Origin: Ciona savignyi | Taxonomy: Eukaryota > Chordata > Ascidiacea > Phlebobranchia > Cionidae | NCBI GenBank assembly: GCA_000149265.1 | Contig: CH003290.1 | Location: forward strand, 67,954 to 131,953 | DNA: 64,000 nt | Direction: 5' to 3' | The notes under the pieces: model-generated | Told to the model about the DNA's origin: nothing | The model's database searches: none | What the model saw: only the letters and a program-made list of their open reading frames with translations | Position numbers and translations under genes: made by a program | Shown: positions 38,359 to 50,633 of the stretch, one piece after another | How positions within the stretch are numbered: position 1 is the first letter of the stretch | How the letters are laid out: every line of letters starts with the position of its first letter

Positions 38359-38589
38359 TGCTGGTTTAGATAAATAGCAAACAAAGTGTTAGTTAACAAT
38401 CGAAGCTGTAGGTTTGTCATGCCGGGCAGACTCTAAACACGAAGTAATTGAACGATTGCTCGTGTACCGACAAAGATGTCGCTATAAAGTTAATGTGACT
38501 AAAGTATAGGTCAAAGTGACTTTATACGCAAGTCAAGTTCGAAATTTAAACAGTTGAGTCAAGTCAAATAAAGTTATTTTTATAAAGCT

Positions 38590-38685
38590 TATTTTCGAAA
38601 ATATAATAGACTCGTTAGTTAGACCTTTTTTATCAAGCGGTATATGAATCGATCGGGTTAGCCAAAACGTTACAGGCCCAATTGT
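38590..38685 (-). mobile_element. SINE-B
   Basis: GACTCGTTAGTTAGACC and GGGTTAGCCAAAACGTTACAGG; between YIPF4 and the channel. Confidence 0.6.
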
Positions 38686-39308
38686 GGAGTATTTCTTGTA
38701 TCTAGTGATTTGGATGTTCTGACAGAACTTTTTAAAACGAAACCCAAGCTCGATATATTATAAGAGTCTTGGAGTGGACAGTTTCCTTTCTTCTCTACTT
38801 TCATTGTTGGTTGATTACTTACCAACTGGTATCACTGCCAAAAGTAATAGATTCCCATCTAGATTGAATGGTTTTTTTACGCTTTTAAACTACTTTAACA
38901 TGTAAGTTAAAAACTGTTGTTGAAATGCGTTAATTTATGTTCCTGTAGTAGTAATACGTGCAGGTTTCCAGACAGTTATGTTGTGCCCTGCAATCATGCC
39001 CGCATGGGTGTAATAATCATTTACCTTGGTATGTAAGAAATGTAACATTCTTTGCATGCATTTCGTTCATATATAACCCGACGTGTTTCGGCTTAAATCA
39101 TTCACTACCAAGGATTTTCAATACAAGAATACAACAAAAACGAAATTAAAACATCGAGATTTACATCGTATATTATAAAAGTAGGTTCGAGACTCGGTTA
39201 GGGACTGGAATAATCACGGATTTTATACATCTCGAACAAATACAGGAAAAGTTCTGAAATTGCACTAATGTAATAATGTTCAAACGTATTGCACATAAAG
39301 CCACAAAA

Positions 39309-42300
39309 TCACACAGTGACCGAATTTCCAGTTACGCCATCTAGCGTAAGATTTTCATCAGAGTTTGCGAATTCAAATCCTTCGCCTTCCAGCTCGCCTT
39401 CGAACATTCGTTGCAACAGAACTTCAATGTTTTTATGGCCTGTAACACAAATAAAGCCTTAAAGTACAAAATTTACGTTGCAGAATTATCAAAAATTGAT
39501 AGATTTGTCTATACCCGGCACATTTTTATGCAAATTAAAGTGCGCATTTTTTTGGTAACTTAGAAATTATGGTTATATTAACTTGGCTTAAGCATTACAG
39601 CTGCGTATGTCTTCTTAATAAACTTTGATGACTTTATGTTTGGTAAGTCGCTGAGCCAATAGAATATGTCGATCCGATTGATCACCTACCAGTTACCAAG
39701 TTAATGTCTTGATTCAAACGTGTTTTTTTAATCGAGCTCAGTTTTGAACCCAAAATGGTTTTGTCACTTCGACCGTTTTTTTTAGAAGTCTGTATATGTA
39801 TCGGTCGCGTTAACCATTCGACCACACGACCGTACAGATTTGTTCCTGTTTTTTTTGTTTTTTTTTTTACCGAGCTAAGTTTCGAGCACATGATGGGCTC
39901 GTCACCAGGACCGTTTTTTGTATGGGTGGGTATATGTATCGGTCGCGTTAACCATTCGACCACACGACCGTATAGATTTGCTCCTGTTTCCAAAACAAGC
40001 TTCAACATCTAATGAGATGATTCACCTAGCGGTTCAATAACCTTTCGGTTCGACGTAAATACTGTAACTCACCACATACACTGCCAACACAGAAAAACAA
40101 GGAAACTGGTAATCAACAATAAAATCACAATGCGACAACTAAACAAGGATTTAAAAAGAACACAACCACATAAATAAAGAGAACACAAGAAAAAGGCACA
40201 CTGGGCGAGAAGCAAGCTAAGACGCTACAGAAGCAAAGCACATGATGGGGCAACACTAAAAGGAGGGAAAGAAGCAAGAAGGGAAACTGCTTAATAAAAC
40301 AATTTTAACTCATTTTAACCCTGCCCTAAATACTAATATCAACCATAGAACACTAACCCTAACTCCAAACACATGTTTAAAACTGACTCTAATGTCATAA
40401 TCTTTATTTTAGTGTGCATTTTTCCTCCCTCCCGCTTTCTCTCATTTTAGTTTCCCCCACAAGATGACTTACCTTGATTAATCCGAAATTTAATCGAGGA
40501 TGTGTCCTCATGCCTTGCATCCCGTTTACCGCTGTATTGGTCATTGTCGCCTGAATCATTCTCGTCGATCAATTCAGTTTTGTCGTGGTTCGTTCCAGTG
40601 ATAGTGCTGTGAAGAGAATTAATTATTCATCACCTATAATAGCTCAGTGGCGAGTGCTTAAAAATATAAATTATTACAGAAAGATTGTGAAGTTACAAAA
40701 CAAGAGGATTTAAGTCACTGAAAACGAAGGGTTAATTGCCAAGTGTCCAATGTTGATGTTTATCTGATTCCATAGCATACTTTTTATTCCGGCCAGATAT
40801 CAATTTCGCAGTTGGCGCATATATGTTATTTTGGTGATTAACCTTTTCTGTATAAGATCTGACATTTTCGGTGCCAAGATTAAAAACTAGAAATAAAAAT
40901 AGAATGTAACATATCCAAGTGTAATTACTGGTTTGAGTTTAAGCCGAGCTTCAAGATTGTCTTTTCCACTGCAGTTTCAATCGTCGTCTTGCACAGTTGG
41001 TACTCCAGTATAAAAGCTTCAAGGACAAACGCAACGATGATACTAAGATATAAATCATCATTAAAAATATTTTAGGTTGCATTACAATTTGTCTCAATGT
41101 AAAAACGCATTCCATTAATAGATGTTTGGCAAATAACTTTATTCCATATAAGAACTTTCTAAAACATCTCAAGGTGAACAACATCACACTGACTTTCCAT
41201 TTCATGCTCAGGATAGGATATATTTATAATTGCGGGCGAATACACACAATCGTTAGATTACATCGTGGGAACAATAAGATTGCCGAAACTTTTTCAATGT
41301 GTTTAATATGTTAGAGGCACGTCTAGTTGCTCCTATTAATCCACAGAGATTATACGGCGCCCTTAAAGTGACTAATCAAAGTGCACATCTGATTGGCGGT
41401 TGGTTTTGAATCCACATCGTTTCAATATACAGGCTGAGATGATATCGCTTTTTCACCCGGTCAGACAAATACAACTGCCTGATTTTAAATCAAACATAAT
41501 AGGCTTAATACGCGTAACAACTTACTTCATTATTAAGATCACGACAATCAAGTGAAAGCAAATGAAGTAGATTCTCGCAGCTTTACTCGTTACTAAGCTG
41601 TACCCCAGAGTGATAAGTGTGAAAAGTTAAGGGAAACGATGGTAGAGCTGAATATTTCTACATCAACTTTTATTTAGCCTAGGAAATTCGATGACATGTT
41701 GACCCCCAAATTGGGTTTAGGTGACATTAGTAAAAAGCATAGAATAGGATTTTCACGTTTACCGCCATGAATAGAAAAACACAAGAGCTTTAGCACATGG
41801 GCAATCGTCAGATCACTTCGTGCCCACCGTCGGGTTACCGGAGCTATGGCAGTGTGTTGTGTATCATTGACACGTTTTTTTCTTCAGTTTGATATAACCA
41901 ATTGCTTCGCTGGGTTTAGGCATAATGTCCGTGAAGTGCTTTGCCCAATGACAAAGTCGTCTATCTAGCGACTTTTGAACCTTAAATCCTTCAGCTAAAA
42001 GTCGTCGCACAAATCCACCAAGCTAATTGGTCCAAAAATCAAATGAAGGCGATATTTTACATGATTATATCTATCAGAAAAGTCAAAGGATATTGTGCCA
42101 TTGGTTGACAACTGTGAGTTCAACCAGCGTCACCAACGAGTGTAAGAGGTCGTTAAAGTTGTTGTTACAATATCCCATTCGTAGAAACTCTGAACCTTCC
42201 AGCTTCGAGTTATTGCAGTTGTTTTCTTCGGCGGTGGTGTTTGGCGTGAACTTTATTTTGCCTCCAAAACACTCCATCCCCACAATGGCAAAGGCGTAAT

Positions 42301-45300
42301 ACAGCATCTATAAATGCAGGTATAATCGTCGTCGTGAATCTACTGTACGTAAAGGTAGAATTTGCGTGTTTTCATCGTGGAAACGAATCTACTGTACGTA
42401 AAGGTAGAATTTGCGTGTTTTTATCGTGGAAACGAATCTACTGTACGTAAAGGTAGAATTTGCGGGTTTTTATCGTGAAAACACGCCATAAACTAATCTT
42501 CTCACCAGTAAAACAATACCATATGTAAGTAGCGACGGGGCAATGTTGACTATGGTCATCACGATTATTCGGAATCGGTCTATATTTCCAACAATCTTCA
42601 CCAGTCTTAAGCACCTCATCACCAACAGGAAATCCAAAGCTTCGCGTGGAAACTGGGCAACTAAACATGGGAATAAAAGTTTGTTTTGTACGAAATTTCA
42701 CTTGTATCTATTTGACTTTGACATGAAAAATTGAACATATAATGGAGTATTGTGAATGATAGGGATGAATATATATGCTGTCTACTTACAAATTGTTAAA
42801 TGCGCGCAGCTAAACAAAATCAAATAGCGATTTGACACCGCAACAACACATATGCTAATCTTGCGAATTTGATCTTAGACCCATCCAGACTTTTTACCAG
42901 ACCAGATTCAGAACTCGTGATAGGATAGGATATTATACATCACCTCGCGCTTACCGTCGAGTTACCGAAGCTATTGCGGTGTGTTGTGTATGATTCACAC
43001 ATTTCTTCAATTTGATAGAATATAATAATCCGCTAAATTCACGCAATGTGTGTTAAGTGTCTTCTTCAAAAACAAATCCGACTAGCTAGCGACAGGTTTC
43101 GAATTTGCAACCCTTTGGTCTGGTTACTTGTGACAGCCCGATTACTCGGTCTGTTTTAAAACCTATTCTGCGCTTGAATAGGTTATGCCTATACTATTCG
43201 TCTACACAATTTAACCAATTTAGACTTACGTTCATCCAAACTTGCTTCAACCACAGTAGCAATGAAGGCCGAGGTGATGATAATAAAGTCAAACCTATCA
43301 AGATTATCATTTTAAATGAGAAGTAGTATTGTAGTATAGGGTAGGTCATGTACTACACGTGGTATATAAAGTAACTTTAGCTGTACTGTTTACTGTGGTA
43401 TTGTAGTGTCAGGTGTGGTTCTATCTCCTAGCTAGAGCTTAAAGTGCTTTTGTTTTCGACACGTGTAAAATACATTGATGGTATAAAGTATACACAAATG
43501 CAAAAAATATCGTGTGCTTAATTTGAGTTGGTCCAACCATTAGCCTATGACGCCTATTCAGTAAATCTTATCGGCAAGTTTTAGTTTATAAAAAATCAGT
43601 TTACCCCACCCATGAAATGTAAGCGGAATCTTTATCGTATCTCCATGATTTGGAAAACTATAAAGGGGCAATACGACTAAGGCAATCGTCAGATTATCTT
43701 GGCGAGTTTGTGAGATAATCTGGTGTTTGGTACCAGATTTTATCGTCGTCCTACTGCTTTTGTTCACTCTCTTAATTCACTAGGTTCAGGCAATCTCTGC
43801 AGAGTTGAGTGCCAAAGAATACAAATAAAATAGTCAGCGGATGGTTTTAATCCAACACTTCCTATATAACCCGAATAATTAGTCTGGTGGATTAGTGCGT
43901 CGCCTCTCAGGCGAAGGGTTACAGGTTCAAAACTGATCGCTAGCTGGTCGGTTGTGTCCTTGAGCAAGCCACCTAATGGTCATTGCCTGATCTGACGATT
44001 GACCCCCTTGGTTTTCTCAAAAATGAAGAAAATATAAATATCCTATGCTACCCTAACCCCATGCGCTGCGCAAGCAAACACAATTCTAACTTATACCACT
44101 ACCAGAATAACATTACCAGTTCCAAAATCGATTGAAGCTAAAATATTCTTTCGGCCCAAGGGTGTACATGCGGAGAAGAATTTCCAGGATAAACACTGAC
44201 AAAAAGAACCATTCTGTACTCTCCCAATCGAAGGCAATGCATAACGCGTTCAAAAGAATTAGAAAGTCAAACAAGTAGACAAATGCCCTGGAAATTCAAC
44301 AGATACAATAGTTTTTAATGTCAAAGGAGAAAATAAATGGCGGTGCGAAACTGGTCCCTAGCTAGTCGGTTGTGTCCTTGTGCAAGGCACTTTACACACA
44401 TTGCCTGAACCCAGCGGATTAATGGGTCGACCAAATTGAAGAAAACTGTTTATCATACACAACACACTGCAATACCTCCGGTAACCCGACGATGGGCGCG
44501 AGGTGATCTGACGATTGCCCGTGTGTTAACCCCCTTGGTTTTCCCATTCACAGGGATAAACATGAATATCCTATCCCATCCTGAAAATTTCGTGACATTC
44601 CAATTTGCAAACAAAATTTGTTTCCAGAAACTGTGTGTAAATAACGCAAGATAAATATTGTAAACCACCGTTCACAAACCCCACTACTCACCAATGTTGG
44701 ACACATTTTCTGATGAATTTGCTGGGTCGAGATAAGTACACTTCCGGCGCCCATTTAAAGAAAATGTTGACATTAGATTGGTCCTCAACTACGTATACGT
44801 TCATCAAATTAGCAAGCTGCAGAAATTGTTTAATTTCTATCCCTCCATCGGCGGTACTCGATACATCCAGTTCTGTGCCATTCTTATTGTTTAAAACTTC
44901 CCAGAATAAAGAAATCTGAAAGTTTAACGATGCAGCGTTAATTGGACTCAAGAAGATTTTATCATCTAAACATTTCCGCACCAATGGTAATCGTAAAGAT
45001 ACATTATAGAGGTATTGCTTGTTTAAGAAATGGGTAAAAATAACGTCTTGTAATATAGGATAGGGATAGGATAAGCTATTTATGTTTATCCTCGTGGTTG
45101 GGAAATCGCAAGGGGGGTAACACACGGGTAATCGTCAGATCACCTCGCACTCACCGTCGGGTTACCGGAGCTATTGAAGTGTGTTTTGAATGAATTATAC
45201 ATTCCTTTAATTTAGTAGAATCCTTTAATTAATACATTGGGTTCATGCCCGTTAAGTGACTTTTCCAAGGTCACAACCGACTATATAGACATACCTTATT

Positions 45301-48300
45301 TCGAACCTGCAACCATTCGGTTAAAAGGCGACCACCCGGCATGCCAATTGGTTTAACTGTTACAACTGCATACACCTGACGTTGGTAGTCTTACGTATAG
45401 TTCACACGTAATCCTCTGACAACAAATTTCCTCAAGATTTGATAATAATGACATGCTAATGTTTTATATTGTAAACCGAACTTCGAGCCTCTACAAATAC
45501 CTTCGGAAAAGATGACTGAAAAGTTAGATTCTTCATGACCAGTATCCAGGAGTTGTACGTAACCACTTCTTTGCCGTCAGGAAACGTATCCTTAAGAATC
45601 TCAAAAGCATTTTCTAGCTTTTTACGTTTCCACAGCACCGCCGAACGAATTTCCGTCTGTAGTAGGGGTGGATGTGTTATGCATATGCTGGTTGGTGAAA
45701 AATTTGACAAATAAGAATTGCCATGTCTACCATAGATAAACTTGGTCTAAAAAAACATGTTGCTCTCTATATATATATCTATATATTTCGATTTTAAAGG
45801 CCAACATATACAAATTGGTTTCACCAGACCCGAACAGACAATATCCTACTGTTGACTATAAGGTGTTTACGATAGGCAACTACATGCCGGCCGTATACTG
45901 ATATAATTATACATAATAGACATATCACATTTGCTAAATATATTATAAAAAATCCAACCTTCAAATGAGCTCTATAGCTGTTATAGATGACAGCGAGAAA
46001 GAGGTTCATAAAGATGTAAGTGTTAATCACAATGTAGGCGATGAAAAACAAGGCAAACCATGGACTGTCGTCGTATGCTGGCATCCTGGAATAGATAAAT
46101 ATGTGTCACCAACTATTTAACCATATAACATGACCGTGTGGAACAACCATGTCAACTGTGAAATTCTTCCAAATAAGAACGAAATTTTTCATTTTAAATG
46201 TGAATTCTACAGATGGTTTATAACCAATTAATGGACCTCCATGTGGGGCCGGATGTGACGACTGGCCGGCCCTCTATTAATGATTGTATTTAAACGACGG
46301 TTTTGCTGATTAAAAATGGTGTAATTCCCTAATGTTTGAACGGTTGTAAGCAGCATGTGCTAGGCTGTGCGCCGGTGTTCTCGTTTAGCTGTAAAGTTTT
46401 TTTTATGAGCATTGTGAAATAAAGGTATTGATTTTGCATCTCCTACTAGCTCAAAATTAATTTTGGAGGGTTTTAAAGTTAGTTTGCAGATCCAAATTTC
46501 AATTTTAAATAGTGAAAAAATATTAGACTTCCTATGTCAGGATTTTGAGTAAACAGCTGTTTTTGTGAGGTCAGATTGCATTGGCGAGATAGGAAGAATA
46601 ATTGGTTAAGCGCCTCCTAAATAAGAATGTTTAATTCCACTTACATTACATCAGGACTGTTTGCCGTTGTAACGAGCACGTATAGGTCGAAGAAAGAATC
46701 CCAGTAATTCTGGAAATATTTCTCTCCACTCCTATAATAAAGTCCACGCAGTTGGAAAAGCTTGAAAGCGAGAAGAGTAAACAAAGCGATGCTGAAGAAG
46801 AATAAAATAAGCACATTGAAGATCTCTGGCACCGTATTGCGGATGTTTCGAAACGCTCTTCGAACCTAAAGGATAAAATACAAAATTATTGGACGACTTG
46901 TTTTCTTTTGCTTCGCTAAGAACAAATAAACAATACCATCATAAACAGATTGTAATAATAGTGCGTTTTAGGCCTATAAAACTTGACAAGTCTGCTAATT
47001 ACTCCTTCTAACATACCACCTTCTAAATTATTTATTAAATTACACGACAAAAACGGGGAAAGATTCATAAATCGGACCTGCCTGCTTTCATTCATGTTGA
47101 TAAGGAAAAGTGGCCGAAAAACTCTCGAGACTCGAATCGCTGAACCTCGTAAGGGACTGTTCATCATGCCGATATAAATGATCATGTCTATTACTGTCAC
47201 CTGGTGAGAAAAGTGTCGTTTTGTCACGGGGCTGTCACTTATCACAATCCCGCCATTTAAGAAACTGCAAAACAACAAAAATGGCACGGTCGTGTGACCG
47301 GGCGACCGATACGACTTTATTACAAAACAGTCCTTGTGCTGTGGCCGAATGGTTGAGTCGACCAATACGTATATACCGAATTTATACAAAACAACGGACT
47401 TAGCAAACAAGCTCATCACGGGTTTAAAAATTAGCCCAGTTAAAAAAAAAATAAGAAAGCTACGGAAACGGGATATTTGCCTATGTAATCTTAGAGCATA
47501 ATTTTTCTTAAGTAGTGGTACGTTAAGTAACAATGGGTTATTTGTTTAAGGCTTAACACAGGTCAAATTGTAATAAAGATGTTTGTTTAGTGAGTGACTG
47601 GATAGGAAATTCATGTTTATCCCCGTGAATGGCAAAACCAAGGGGCTTAACACACGGGTAATCGTCAGATCACCTCGCGCCCATCGTCGGGTTACCGGAG
47701 TATTGCAGTGTGTTGTATATGATTAAATTAATCTACTTGGTTTAGACAATTTTCTTATGTGCCTTGCTCAAGGACACAGCCGACTAGGTAGCGACCAGTA
47801 TCGAGTCTACAAGGGCTGCTGTGTGATTTGTTTTGCAAAAGGCGTGCTTGGTCAAAGGTGTTTTTACAAAACCAACTAGTAGGCCTTTTGAAACACACCC
47901 AAAAAATAAGGGATATACTTACAACAACTGTAAGAGCAATTACGATATTTTTAGGATCAGTGATAAGAGAACTTCTTGGAACAAAGGTTGACAATTGATA
48001 AATTCGATAACAAATAACTGCCAGGCAGCTGACTTCCATTGGAATGGTTGCCTGTATGTACGAAAATAATGTTAAATCACGTTCAGTGGTGTTGATGGCA
48101 GGTTCAAGAACAGCCGTTTTCCTAATCAAGTGAATTCAAATAAACGGTTCAAAATCGCTGATTTCAATGTAATATCACCGGCTGTGGGCACAGTCAGACG
48201 GTTACCCGTGTTAACTACTGTTCTTACAATTCAGAAAAAAATGTGCATCGTATCTTTATTCAGGATACATATCGTTCTGCGGGTCTAGGGATTGTTTTGT

Positions 48301-49788
48301 TTTAAACACACTAAATCCCGTGTGCCTATTGTATGCATTGTACGTTTACATTACTCTCTATAAGTAAAGAGCAATATGAGTGCAGTCAGATAATAATGGC
48401 CAATAATATATTGCACCTTTGATTCAGCTATTTTGGTATATTTTGCATATGTATTCGGCGTCTTATTTCACATTATATAATCCCAATGTAATTATAACGG
48501 GTATCTGGTAAGCATTATTTAATCCATATATTATTCTTGATACTGTTTGATAGTGGGAATGACTGTTTTTGTCGCGAGCTTTTATATTTCCTAGTAGATT
48601 TGATTAATTTCAATGTTGCATTGTAGACCTATCTATTGATTGAAGACATTAGTGATATAGCAAGGTACGATAGGTGCTAATGTACAAAAAACTCAACGTG
48701 CCAATAAATGTCTACATAACAGCTAGCGTAGGTCGACCGTAAATTGTGCACATTAGTTCCAGCAGCAATTCTGTGGCCACGCGCCACCTTACGGCTAAAA
48801 AATACATAACAAATAGTTAACTCAATAGACCACATACCCAATAAGGCAATCGTAGCCCATGCACAGCAGGGTCTTCGAACAATCCAATAAACAACAGATA
48901 CCACATAACAAAAATCGTCCCCCATTGCAAAATACGTTTGCTGTAGCTACGGTATCGCATAAGGGAATGTCTGTCAGTGTGGTAGTCCAACGTGCGTCCA
49001 AACCTTGCGTCTTCAATGTAGCTAGCAGCAAGAAGAAAGTCCTGAAAACATTTCAGTTTTGTACTGCTGTACCTTTAGTGCCACCAAGAAGAACTAAGTG
49101 GATACCGGAATTTAAACAAAATGCCGACTGGAAAATTCAAACCTCGAATATAATGTAAAGCTTGAAATTTATATCTTAATGAAACGGTCAAACCGCTAAG
49201 AGCAATTTGGACCGTCGAGTTCAGGATAGGTGCACTGATAGGACCGGCGATAAGTTATTTAATCCGCTACGCAAACCGCGTTGCAGCCGAGCGTATACCA
49301 CAAGATACGGTATTTTATGAATACCAGCCATTATGATGTGTCTTATTTGTCTTAAATCATACGACATTGTCGTAGATCAACGCTTATATTCCTATTTTTA
49401 GCGTAATAAGGTTGAAAATTCTGCATGTATGCAATAATAAGGCATAGGTAAACAATTGTGATAAGAACTTTTTTTCTTTTACCTTTTCCAGTTTTAAATT
49501 TCTTTGACTATCTGTCTCTTGGGAATTTTCACTTCTCGTGTTTATCTCCGATTCCTCAATGCTTTCGATGAGGTCATCATCTCTTGATATTGTATTGACA
49601 TGTGACACAAAACTGTTCTCAAATCCCTGTGTTTCTGAAGCAATATTTGGGTCTATCGTTTGTACGGCAACCGGCGTTATTGGAGACTCATTTACCATAG
49701 GTGACAAGCCGTTCGATTTTAAATCTGAATTTTCCAAGACATCTCCTAAATCCTTGAAGACGACCGGTAGACTATGGTTCTCTGACAT
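39309..49788 (-). CDS. Two-pore channel (TPC3-like), complete
   Basis: Sixteen exons: 49788-49483, 49041-48838, 48051-47923, 47200-47078, 46865-46645, 46085-45959, 45656-45501, 45017-44692, 44287-44117, 43294-43230, 42660-42506, 42307-42094, 41616-41526, 41042-40929, 40606-40473, 39439-39309. They sum to 2667 nt, all in phase: 888 residues. AASYIEDARFG opens repeat I; the pore-I filter is TTANSPDVMMPAY at 320-332. An EF-hand-like loop (NNKNG...GGIEIKQF) lies in the linker. Repeat II has S4 LVMRCLRLVKIVG and pore motif TVVNQW at 726-731, then S6 IIVAFVLEAF. The tail ends in an acidic LLQRMFEGELE segment. TPCs are dimeric voltage- or lipid-gated Na+/Ca2+ channels of endolysosomes or plasma membrane. 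RPLFLIN and RRAFRNIR after S4-I favour TPC3 over TPC1/2. The exact start of the 45017 exon is the least certain boundary. Confidence 0.95.
39722..39975 (-). mobile_element. Two SINE-B copies in tandem
   Basis: Copies at 39722-39838 and 39862-39975 both end CCATTCGACCACACGACCGTA followed by (C/T)AGATTTG(T/C)TCCTG, so the flank was duplicated with the element. Confidence 0.83.
40236..40440. mobile_element. Small inverted-repeat element with GGAGGGAAAG ends, copy 1
   Basis: GGGGCAACACTAAAAGGAGGG at the left and a roughly inverted CCTCCCTCCCGCTTTCTCTCATTTTAG at the right enclose an AT-rich core with CTAACCCTAACTCC. The same ends occur at 53168-53378. Non-coding, MITE-like; lies in a channel intron. 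Confidence 0.6.
41212..41460 (-). mobile_element. SINE-A, old degenerate copy
   Basis: GGATAGGATATATTT tail kept, body heavily mutated; in a channel intron. Confidence 0.6.
41617..42093 (-). other. U12-type AT-AC intron in the two-pore channel
   Basis: After TGG CAC A (42094) the intron starts ATATCCTTT, a perfect U12 AT-AC 5' site. It ends CCCTTAACTTTTCACAC: a CCTTAAC branch site whose branch adenosine lies about 11 nt from the terminal AC (41618-41617). Joining gives NQWHIITLGYSLVTSKAARI in phase, matching the region after pore II in TPCs. No GT donor precedes the in-frame TGA at this exon end. A SINE-A lies within the intron. Confidence 0.9.
41742..42035 (-). mobile_element. SINE-A inside the U12 intron
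   Basis: Nearly full length; makes up more than half of the 477-bp AT-AC intron. Confidence 0.85.
42336..42482. repeat. Three 49-bp tandem repeats in a channel intron
   Basis: GAATCTACTGTACGTAAAGG followed by TAGAATTTGCGTG and ending CGTGGAAAC is repeated three times with few changes, filling nearly all of the 198-bp intron between exons 42660-42506 and 42307-42094. It begins 28 bp from one exon. Confidence 0.93.
42918..43125 (-). mobile_element. SINE-A with deleted tail region
   Basis: GATAGGATATTATACATCACC joins the tail to the body; in a channel intron. Confidence 0.75.
43600..44055. mobile_element. Two head-to-head diverged SINE-A copies
   Basis: A degenerate minus copy (about 43600-43860) meets a plus copy (43866-44055) whose middle, from GCCTGA to TCTGACGATTG, is deleted. 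Confidence 0.65.
44342..44582 (+). mobile_element. SINE-A lacking the box A part
   Basis: Starts at GTGCGAAACTGGTCCCTAG; otherwise well conserved to the CCTATCCCATCC tail. In a channel intron. Confidence 0.85.
45056..45350 (-). mobile_element. SINE-A, full length
   Basis: Starts about 40 bp upstream of the 45017 channel exon. Confidence 0.83.
47325..47440 (+). mobile_element. SINE-B
   Basis: GTGGCCGAATGGTTGAGTCG; a partial second box A (GGTCGTGTGACCGGGCG) lies just upstream at 47286. Confidence 0.75.
47601..47818 (-). mobile_element. SINE-A with internal deletion
   Basis: About 25 bp missing after TATATGATT; in a channel intron. Confidence 0.83.
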
Positions 49789-50633
49789 GGCGCGAACGGT
49801 ACATACAATATGTAGTTACTGCTACACTACATCGCAGTGTAAAGGATTTGTTCACGAGAACAGCAACGGCGATGTCGCTTTTGCATTAAGTAAATATTAC
49901 ACCGACAATAAATGATTCACTAACATTCGATGCAGAGTCCTATAACACCATGCTACATTCCCTCGTGCCCATGTTTACCCATTGGCAATGTATCTATTGC
50001 TTGTTTAACCACCGTGTGTGGCGGTTTATTTTAGGTTGTACTAAAATTGTTATGACAACAATCAAAGCCTCATTTCTTAAACCACAAAAAGAAGCACCTA
50101 GATAAAAGACAACATGAATTTTTCTATTGAAATTTGGAAGTTGTGTTATCATACTTTATGAAGCTAAGTTGTTTAAACTTGTGTTATAACACATAATGTC
50201 GATAGCTGGGATGACGTTGTTACACAGATACCTTTTTCGTGCACGTCAAGTCGTTGAATTTCACCACACATTTTACGCAGCGACGTATGAAGCGTTTCGA
50301 CAAGGCAAACACGAACGCTTTCACACAAAAGAAGAAGTTTTCTTTCTTTGTCAATGCTCGACTCGCGAAGTCGAACGAACAAATCTGTTTTACGTCTCAG
50401 AAAGGAGCAAGGTGTGTAGCAAGTGTGGTGTTGTATTACACATATTAATGGTGTTTTATACAGACCAAAAATCAGTAAAGAGAAAACCTTGCCAGAGGCA
50501 GTAAATAAAGCCTGGAGCATTTTTTGGAGTATGTGTTCGTAACGAGTGGTTTTATTTGTACACAATCGTTTATAGGCGCATCGAAGAACACGTATCGAGA
50601 ATTCAGTATAAGCCATGGTTATATGACGCGAAA
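49789..50633. promoter_or_regulatory. Shared 845-bp spacer between divergent channel and otoferlin genes
   Basis: The start codons of the two-pore channel (minus) and otoferlin (plus) face away from each other with 845 bp between. The spacer has no SINE. It must contain both 5' ends, so bidirectional regulation is plausible. The 50.2-50.55 kb part is less AT-rich than its surroundings and is open on both strands. Confidence 0.55.
50196..50504 (+). CDS. Unassigned 102-residue open frame in the divergent spacer
   Basis: An open frame starting MSIAGMTLLHRYLF contains a CSKCG pair and a basic C-terminus; the opposite strand is open for 147 codons over the same stretch. I recognise no domain. It could be an upstream exon or ORF of otoferlin, or chance; nothing shows that it is translated. 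Confidence 0.15.
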   Translation: MSIAGMTLLHRYLFRARQVVEFHHTFYAATYEAFRQGKHERFHTKEEVFFLCQCSTREVERTNLFYVSERSKVCSKCGVVLHILMVFYTDQKSVKRKPCQRQ

